In this document: positions 57,561 to 64,000 of the stretch, piece after piece | How positions within the stretch are numbered: the stretch's first letter is position 1 | How the letters are laid out: the number at the start of each line of letters is the position of its first letter | Source: Dermanyssus gallinae | Lineage: Eukaryota > Arthropoda > Arachnida > Mesostigmata > Dermanyssidae | Assembly: GCA_003439945.1 (NCBI GenBank) | Contig: QVRM01005398.1 | Coordinates: 124,001 to 188,000, forward strand | Direction of reading: 5' to 3' | DNA length: 64,000 nt | Translations under genes and position numbers: made by a program | Notes under the pieces: generated by a model | The model's database searches: none | What the model saw: the letters and a program-made list of their open reading frames with translations, nothing else | What the model was told of the DNA's origin: nothing

Positions 57561-59254
57561 AGTTAAAATCTTTAAAATCTCGTTGATGTTAAAAAAAACG
57601 CGTGAGCGATGAAGCGTGTCAAGACTGATGGTCTGTCTCGACACGCGCAGTTGACGTTGCTCTTAAGCTGTCAAATCTAAAAAAAACAGCCTGACCTCAC
57701 GGCGCCAAACCGTACACTGTCACAATGTGTCAACACAGTGTATGGTTGCCGTGTATGCGTGTATGTAGTAGCACTAATTAATATATTATATGGTAGGTAG
57801 GCTACGCTACCGGGCGGATAGTACAAGTAATACAAGTACCAGTGCCGCCCCCTGACGTTTAATTGCTGGGGTGAGGTTTTTCTTTTTAAAGCGGGGGTAA
57901 AAGATCGACATCTAACTACGGCCTTTGCAGCTCACGGATTTCATCACGTTCTGTGCAACGTGGAGGGTTTTTATGAATCACAGGATGAATGTCAATGCAA
58001 ACAATGCTGGAGCAGATGTGATCGATATTCGTCATCTATTCTCAATGGGCATCGCTCACGGAAAAATTGATCAACAACGGGGATCGAACCGGCAACACTC
58101 CCGTTGATGACAACAATAACTAGCGCACTAGCCCATCCCTGGCCCACGCCGACAAGCGTGCGCTGTCTAACAATAGATTGGCGCGCTCCGTGCACCGCTA
58201 GTCTGATAGCACCACAAGCCAACCGAATTGCAAACCGCTTGCAGCGAAATGTGCAGCAGGCTTTTGCTCACAACATAACCGGTATTTGCAGCTTTTGGAT
58301 GCTCACAACATAAGCGGTGACCTAAGACCAGTTTAGCGGGGACAGTGACAGCTATGTGTGTGACACCTTTATCGAAGCTGAATATATGTATGTCGCTCGT
58401 AGTTTCGAGTTCTCGGCTCTACATTTATGAGGATGGAATCAGCAATGCCGATTCACTATTTCTCTGTACGGCTAGTTGAACTAAACGCGAACTATGTCTT
58501 CGGCCCGCCTAACAAATGTGATTGCCGCAGCCACAATTTTCCCATGTAGCCAGCCGACTTAGCGGGTTATCTGATTGAGTGCGACGTGCTTATACCGATC
58601 TCCGAACAGGCTGCGGCGACGCTGTTTATTACAGGCCGTGCATATAGGTATGCCGGAGATGTTATGGCGTATATACGGAGGCCTATGCATGCGGGCACGT
58701 GAATCTAGAAGAAGCTAACCGATGAGTTAACGTTCCAGTGGCAGCGACGGCTTGGTGTGTGCAGCACAGCAAACACGCCCCCAAGTCGTCGGTTGAAACG
58801 TATGCATGTGTTTTTCTTTCATAACAACACAGAAGGCACAAGCTACAATACTTACAAGATGTCGATTATGCGACCTCGGCGATTAATCACTTCCGTTCCA
58901 TTCGCAGGTAGCTCATATCAAACACACATAACGACCGCAGGTTCAACCCCGCAGTATCTATTTATTGTGTTCGAGCTGTCAGGTGTGTAAATGCTATGCA
59001 TGACAAAACAGGTGATACGATCGGGTTCTGTGCTTGGACCTTCCACGCTATGATAAGAATTTATTTTTCACCAAAAAAAAACACACACACATAAAAAAAA
59101 AACATTGCCAACAAATCCAGAAAAGTTCCACAAAGGGGTAACATTTTCTGGTTGAGTAGAAGTAGTAGTGTGTGTTAGTACGCATGCTGTGAGGCGAAGA
59201 GTGCACGGCACTAATGCTAGGCCCTACAAGCCAGCTCTGTACGTCTTTGACTGA
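57561..59254. other. No gene recognised apart from a SINE C
   Basis: Unique sequence with a SINE C at 58041-58155. Small frames are not recognised. Confidence 0.5.
58041..58155 (-). mobile_element. SINE C (tRNA-derived), copy 2
   Basis: It shares with the 36.5-kb copy, on the minus strand, the A-box-side GGGCTAGTGCGCTAGTTATT, the B-box GGTTCGATCCC, CGTTGTTGATCAATTTTTCC and GAGCGATGCCCATTGAG. The head near 58140-58155 is more diverged. No target duplication was found. Confidence 0.8.
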
Positions 59255-59710
59255 CCACAGCTCTCCGGCTCTCGGCGGCCATTCAATTATGGTTTGGCGT
59301 ACAATATACTTAGGAGCTACTGAACTCGTGGAAGTATCTTAAGCCCAAACACTCTCATGGGAGACTAGTTTTAGCCACCCAACGGTACGCGGATGAGATT
59401 CTGACATCTCACAAGGTGCCTTGTGCAAGGGCTGTTCGTGACAAGTGTACCTCCATGCACAACCATGCCAGGTTGCATACCGCTGCACTTTTTCGGGTGC
59501 GCCTCGCAATTGAATACTGGAATTAGCTTACGGTAATGGGCAGCACGTTTTGCCTACTGGAGTCCCACGAACGTGTGTGGAATAAAAGCTGAAACGTCGA
59601 GTTAAAGATACCATATGCAACGCAACCTCAAGCCTCAGCAACACTTCCGCACCTCGTGCATGTTACGCGCGGAAGTGGGATATCTCCCAAGGCAATTCAT
59701 CAATGAATAA
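59255..59710 (+). mobile_element. Decayed Tc1-like transposase
   Basis: The plus strand reads GGHSIMVWRTIYLGATELVE (usual gG..iMVWG.is..G.teL), then QRYADEILTSHKVPCARAVR (usual qrY.deIL.phv.P.a...g), MHNHARLHTAALF (usual mhDNARpHtA, here with the catalytic Asp replaced), SHERVWNKS (usual iEhvWd.L) and a C-terminal PKAIHQ (usual ipq..I..L). Stops interrupt it near 59320 and 59515. The N-terminal helix-turn-helix region was not recognised. Terminal inverted repeats were not found. Confidence 0.75.
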
Positions 59711-59952
59711 AGTGTATAAATGTTTAGCGGCCATGATTACGACACGCGAAGACAATATGCACTACTAAAGTAAATTAACTTTGCAGTTAAAATAAGCAAT
59801 TCAGCCGGACAGTCTTAGACTGGAAATTGTTTGAATTGTGCATTTATAAATAGATATTTTTTCTTATAGTGACCTAATTATTTTAAACATTGTCATCCAA
59901 ATAATGTTATCATATTTTATTTGGTATTAGTATTAAGAACATACGTTTCGAA

Positions 59953-59955
<3 letters not shown>

Positions 59956-60030
<75 letters not shown>
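59956..60030. repeat. (TA)n microsatellite, about 75 bp
   Basis: An uninterrupted alternating A/T run ending ATATTAAATAGATGC. Confidence 0.95.
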
Positions 60031-60034
<4 letters not shown>

Positions 60035-61169
60035 TAGATGCAAAACTTATAAGCCGTTTTTGCCTAAACCCAAAGCACGAATTTGCAAGAATATGCGGGC
60101 TTATTTAACCATCAGCATAGTCTCTGCTTCTTTTGCTGACATCCTGCCAACCATATATCAGTCTTTTAATTCTTCGTTTGTAAAAGCCTTGTTTCCTGAA
60201 GATAAGGATATGTTGCACCTAATTTTGGGAGTGCAAGCAACGAAAAATATAGTGGGTACTTAATTAATTCCCAGCCAAAGTCGTATATTTTTAAGGCTGG
60301 TCTAACACATGGGGTGGCACGTTGTCGTTGTTAGTGAAAGATGACATCTTTCCTGATAGCGAGTTGTGGACGCGTTAAGTTATTATTCTTGCTTGAACTC
60401 ATTGGAATTTTTGGCAATAGAGATCCGCATTCATCGTCTGGTTTCACCTTAGAGATTCAAAGTGAACTATACTCTGAAATCTCAATTAAACACAACATAA
60501 CTTTATTTAAGTAGACCTTTCTCTTGGATTTACTCTGGAAACTGCCTACGGATTGGAAGCAGAATATTGTTGTTGTATGCTCAAATTCAACATCTTCCGC
60601 GAGTTTTAAGTCGTAACGTCAGGAATTTTTGTGTTTTGTAAGCGCAAAACATTCTCGTCCAGCAAAGAAGGTTGACCACATTTTGGTTCATCAAGATCCA
60701 CGTTAAAATCCCCACCACAAAACTTGGCAAACTATCTCGGCAGTTGGGTGATCCTCGAATATGGTGGAGATGAATCTTTCATCAACTGGCCCGTTTTGGC
60801 GTCGCGTTTTCTGGCGCCTTGTTCAACGGTCTCAACTTGCAGGCCATCGTCGCCGATCCACGTTGTCGGGACGCTCTGGACTGCTAGCAAAGCTCATTCT
60901 CGATGGTACAATTTTTTAGACAAGCCACAGCAGCTTTCAGAACTCGTACAGCAAAACACTCCGGATTTGTACGTTTATATTCACCTTTTCTCTGCCTTCT
61001 CAGAAAGCGGCTAAGCTTTTGGCCTCAAACTGAGGCCTGTCGGCATATGCAGTAATCGTGGAATTAGAATCTATAGACATATGTATTCATATCGTAAATG
61101 CATGCACACCCTTTCTATGCTGATGCGACCTAGAATGCGCTGCGAGCCGAAATGGCATGAAAGTTTATA

Positions 61170-61210
<41 letters not shown>

Positions 61211-62200
61211 CGTAGTTGTAGCGGAATGTATTGGTGCTCAGCCAGAAGGATCAGGTAGAACGAGTGGAGAAGTTGTTGTCATATATAACAGTAGACGTCC
61301 TAGGATCCAAACCTACTACAATGAGGGCCATTGCGTAGTCCTAACAGGGAACACTGTAAACGTGATTGCAGCCAGCTCTGGTTCATCGAAGGTTTCACAA
61401 ACTTTACTGGAGAAAGTGTCTAGACATAGTAGACTTGCAAAACTGTAACTGTAATACACCGTACTCTGTGACAATCTTAACTGACCATTAAATAAGGCAA
61501 AGTGCCCGAAAGCAGCGTCACTTTTGAGCATACTGCCCCCCCCCCCCCGGGCCCGATCTAGTGGTAAATGAACATCTTGGGCAGGCCACTTTGCTTGTGC
61601 CGTGTTTCACTGCTCTCTTTAATGAAGAGCTCAGCCGCCCCAGTTAGCCGTGAAGTGGAGGATGAGCCTTTTCTTAGTATCATTGCTAAGACACCAGCTG
61701 GCTCCATCGTTCTACCGAGAAATAGTGAAAAAGAGCGTAATATATTAATGTAATATAAAGCGTAATATAAAGAACTTCTGTCGGCCATCTTAACCCGTCG
61801 CCATGAAGTATTTTAAGCTTACCGGGGCACTCCCTGAGCAACAACACTGATTAAAAAGAAGCAGAACAGCGGTGACTGCAGGCGTCGTGCTTCTGAACTC
61901 CCATAAATTGGCGGCTATTTGTGCAGAGCAAATATATTATTCCACACCGGCGTAACGCTATCGACTGCCGTCGGTGCATTCTGCAGGAGAGACGTTTTGA
62001 CGCTTAGAGTTAAAAACATGCCAAGATATGTGAAACGGATTACATATTTGAGGTGCTGCCTATTAAGTCAAAGATAATAACGCTATAGCAGTTCCCGGCT
62101 TGCCAAAATTTCATCGCTGTTATCTTCTGTATTTTCGTTTCCAATCTGACTTCGACGAAATCACTAATATTACAAACCCTTGTTGTAAGTTAAATCCATT

Positions 62201-62205
<5 letters not shown>

Positions 62206-62291
<86 letters not shown>
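62206..62291. repeat. (TA)n microsatellite, about 86 bp
   Basis: Alternating A/T with one CA interruption near 62262. Confidence 0.95.
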
Positions 62292-62294
<3 letters not shown>

Positions 62295-62569
62295 CAGAAA
62301 ATGCTATCTCCTAGAGGATCCCACAAAGTACAACTAAATGGCTTTACTTATAACACCGATGCCGCGAAGACGGTTGGTTGCAGTAAACACTACTCACGAT
62401 GTGCCGGCGATGGATGTTACCGATGAACCGAGCCCATCCTTACCGAATACCCCTGCACCTGATCCAAGTAAGAACGTCACGGCAGAAGAGCGCGTCTAGG
62501 CTTCAAGCGTAAAAGTTGTCTTCATTCCCTACCAGCGCTCAGGATGACATGCCAGGCAAGATGACAAGA

Positions 62570-63200
62570 AGAACCTAGCCAACCTAAAATACAGTATATC
62601 GTCCGGTAAACTAGGAACATTTAAATTGATTATCCAGGAAAAACCATCCCAATACAAAACCACAGGAGAGTTCCGGGTGCTTTCCATTTCAGCCGAATTT
62701 CGGGTGCTTTCGATTTCAGCTCTAGAAAGTCTATCGGCGGTCATACACAGCCCATTCCTATCGGTCTTTATAACCAGGATAAACGGGGTTCCAATATCAA
62801 TCACTGAAGAGCAGATACTACGCGAGTTATTGCCACTTGCAAATCACGTGAAAAGATTGTCTCACATGTCAAACGGAGGGCTTGGTAAAAAGATTCTTTT
62901 ATTTACGCGCCAACCTCCGCCATCCGTATTTTTTGGATACAAAACTCATCAAGTACTTCTCGAGCCCGGCCCGAGTTATATTACAAGTGTCTAAGGCCAG
63001 GACACTTCGCCGATGGTACACCATGTTCCAAGTATGCAAGAGATGCAGCACTCCCGGCCACCTAGCATCAAGCTGCCCCAATTCAGCAGAACTGTCGCGG
63101 CGTTCACGCGGCGGGTTCACCTATCTGTCCTCGTTTGGCTTACCTTCGAAAGACCCTAGAAAGAAACCGAATTATACTCGCTCACCCAGTCACTGAAACA
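62570..63200 (+). mobile_element. Gag-like ORF1 of a retrotransposon, two zinc knuckles, decayed
   Basis: ORF1 proteins of R1/I-type LINEs bind the element's RNA. The plus strand reads a central domain, VFITRINGVPISITEEQILR, HVKRLSHMSNGGLGKKILLF and VFFGYKTHQVLLEPGP (the usual rl......s..v.v.F......P..v.lg...y.V.py..p block). A knuckle YKCLRPGHFADGTPC follows at about 62975-63020, lacking the first Cys. In another frame comes CKRCSTPGHLASSCP (about 63035-63080), a complete C-x2-C-x4-H-x4-C knuckle. A 27-bp tandem duplication encodes EFRVLSISA twice. Two frame changes are needed. No ORF2 was recognised before the window ends. Confidence 0.75.
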
Positions 63201-64000
63201 GGTGAGGGAGCCACTAGAAAAGGCGAAAGTTTGACAGAGCGGTCCCGACAGAGCCCGTTATAACATATCGCCAAATCAACACACCCGTTAAGCGCACACG
63301 TAAAACGACCGGCCCTCAAAGCGCCTTCCTCGCATTGTTTCAGATTCCTGCAGGCTTAAGCCCAGATTTGTCGGTTAAATTCATGCCCTTTTTAGAGCTT
63401 TCGGAGCCGCCGTTACAGCTGCTACCGCTAGTGAACAACCTGCCGCAAATCGTACAATCATGAATGATCATGATCGCACAGCTCAAGACATAGTAGCGTC
63501 ATACGCCACTCCGCTACAACTAAATATTTACTATGCGACGGGCGATCATCAGTATAATCATCGTCAGTTATTTTATTGACATGCTCTTTTACAGGCAATC
63601 TGTCGCAATTTATGTCAAAATCATACAGGTATTTCATTAAAATAACCTATCGTTGTAACACCTGCATCTGTAAAGTGTAACCACAATACACACAAACCTT
63701 TATTACCTTATTTTGCTGTGTTCCCATATCATAGGGTATTTTCATGTTGTACAATGTCAACGATTCACAAATTTAAAAACCAAGAACAGTTGTTTTCTGC
63801 GTTTACTTCCATAGTCAAACGTTTTTGAAATGCCGACCCGCTTCGTATTTCGGAGGTCCTGCAATAAATAGCTGGTAATAGATCGGTACACACGACGTGA
63901 CCTAACAAGGCAAATATCAGCTAAGCACCTAACCAACACTGAGGCTTCCTCTTCCATACCGACCACCTCTGAGCTCTCTCGTTTGCAACCGCCGTAAATT
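63201..64000. other. No gene recognised
   Basis: The first 200 bp may be the tail of the ORF1 above. The rest is unique AT-rich sequence without recognised features. Confidence 0.45.

Larger units (their letters stand above)
59711..62399. other. No gene recognised
   Basis: AT-rich unique sequence with (TA)n tracts at 59956-60030, 61165-61210 and 62206-62291 and a 13-base C run near 61542-61554. A 96-codon frame at 60724-61014 and a 91-codon frame at 61173-61448 have ordinary composition but no recognisable domain. Confidence 0.5.

Noticed and set aside
61542..61554. Homopolymer runs (C at 4565-4578 and 61542-61554, T near 43169-43182) as functional sites
   Set aside because: They are more simply slippage products or sequencing-prone tracts.

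Overview
This is AT-rich eukaryotic, almost certainly animal, DNA. It has no operons, no ribosome-binding sites and no long open frames. It is full of (TA)n tracts and CAA/TTG trinucleotide runs, and it carries decayed mariner and Tc1 transposons, several non-LTR retrotransposon (LINE) clades and tRNA-derived SINEs. This mix fits an arthropod genome best, for example a mite, tick or crustacean, but the sequence alone does not fix the species. I found no host protein-coding gene that I can defend. The longest open frames (about 200-227 codons) lie in low-complexity or GC-rich stretches and resemble nothing I know. The window is probably intergenic or inside a very large intron.

Layout. 1-7.5 kb: mostly unique sequence and microsatellites, with a broken mariner transposase (about 3.0-3.3 kb, minus) and the 3' part of a retroelement with a restriction-endonuclease-like C-terminal domain (about 5.9-6.4 kb, plus). 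7.5-17 kb: microsatellites, a TTG minisatellite and pieces of SINEs A and B. 17-21.3 kb: two minus-strand LINE remnants, one still reading a YVDD reverse transcriptase core and one an R1-like C-terminus, then two SINE B copies with visible target-site duplications. 21-28.5 kb: very long (TA)n tracts and one full SINE A. 28.5-31 kb: a long inverted-repeat (foldback) element beside a LINE remnant that lost its catalytic core. 31-38 kb: mostly unique, with a SINE C. 38-41.1 kb: a SINE B inside a foldback fragment, a GC-rich block with promoter-like motifs on the minus strand, a 55-bp minisatellite that appears derived from the SINE B tail, a mariner remnant and a SINE A. 42-49.3 kb: three more LINE or mariner remnants and a SINE A. 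49.6-50.8 kb: a second foldback element. 53.3-57.6 kb: a second copy of the endonuclease-like retroelement end, a SINE B and a LINE fragment. 58-64 kb: a SINE C, a Tc1-like transposase remnant and a gag-like ORF1 with two zinc knuckles.

None of these elements looks able to move by itself: every recognisable coding segment has stops, frameshifts or truncation. The SINEs could only have moved with the enzymes of LINEs. The foldback elements have TA-flanked termini and no coding capacity, so they would depend on a DNA transposase from elsewhere. The points most worth a second look are the foldback family, the SINE-tail-derived minisatellite, the three SINE families with their conserved tail hairpins, the endonuclease-like retroelement and the CCAAT/CRE/TATA cluster near 39.5 kb.
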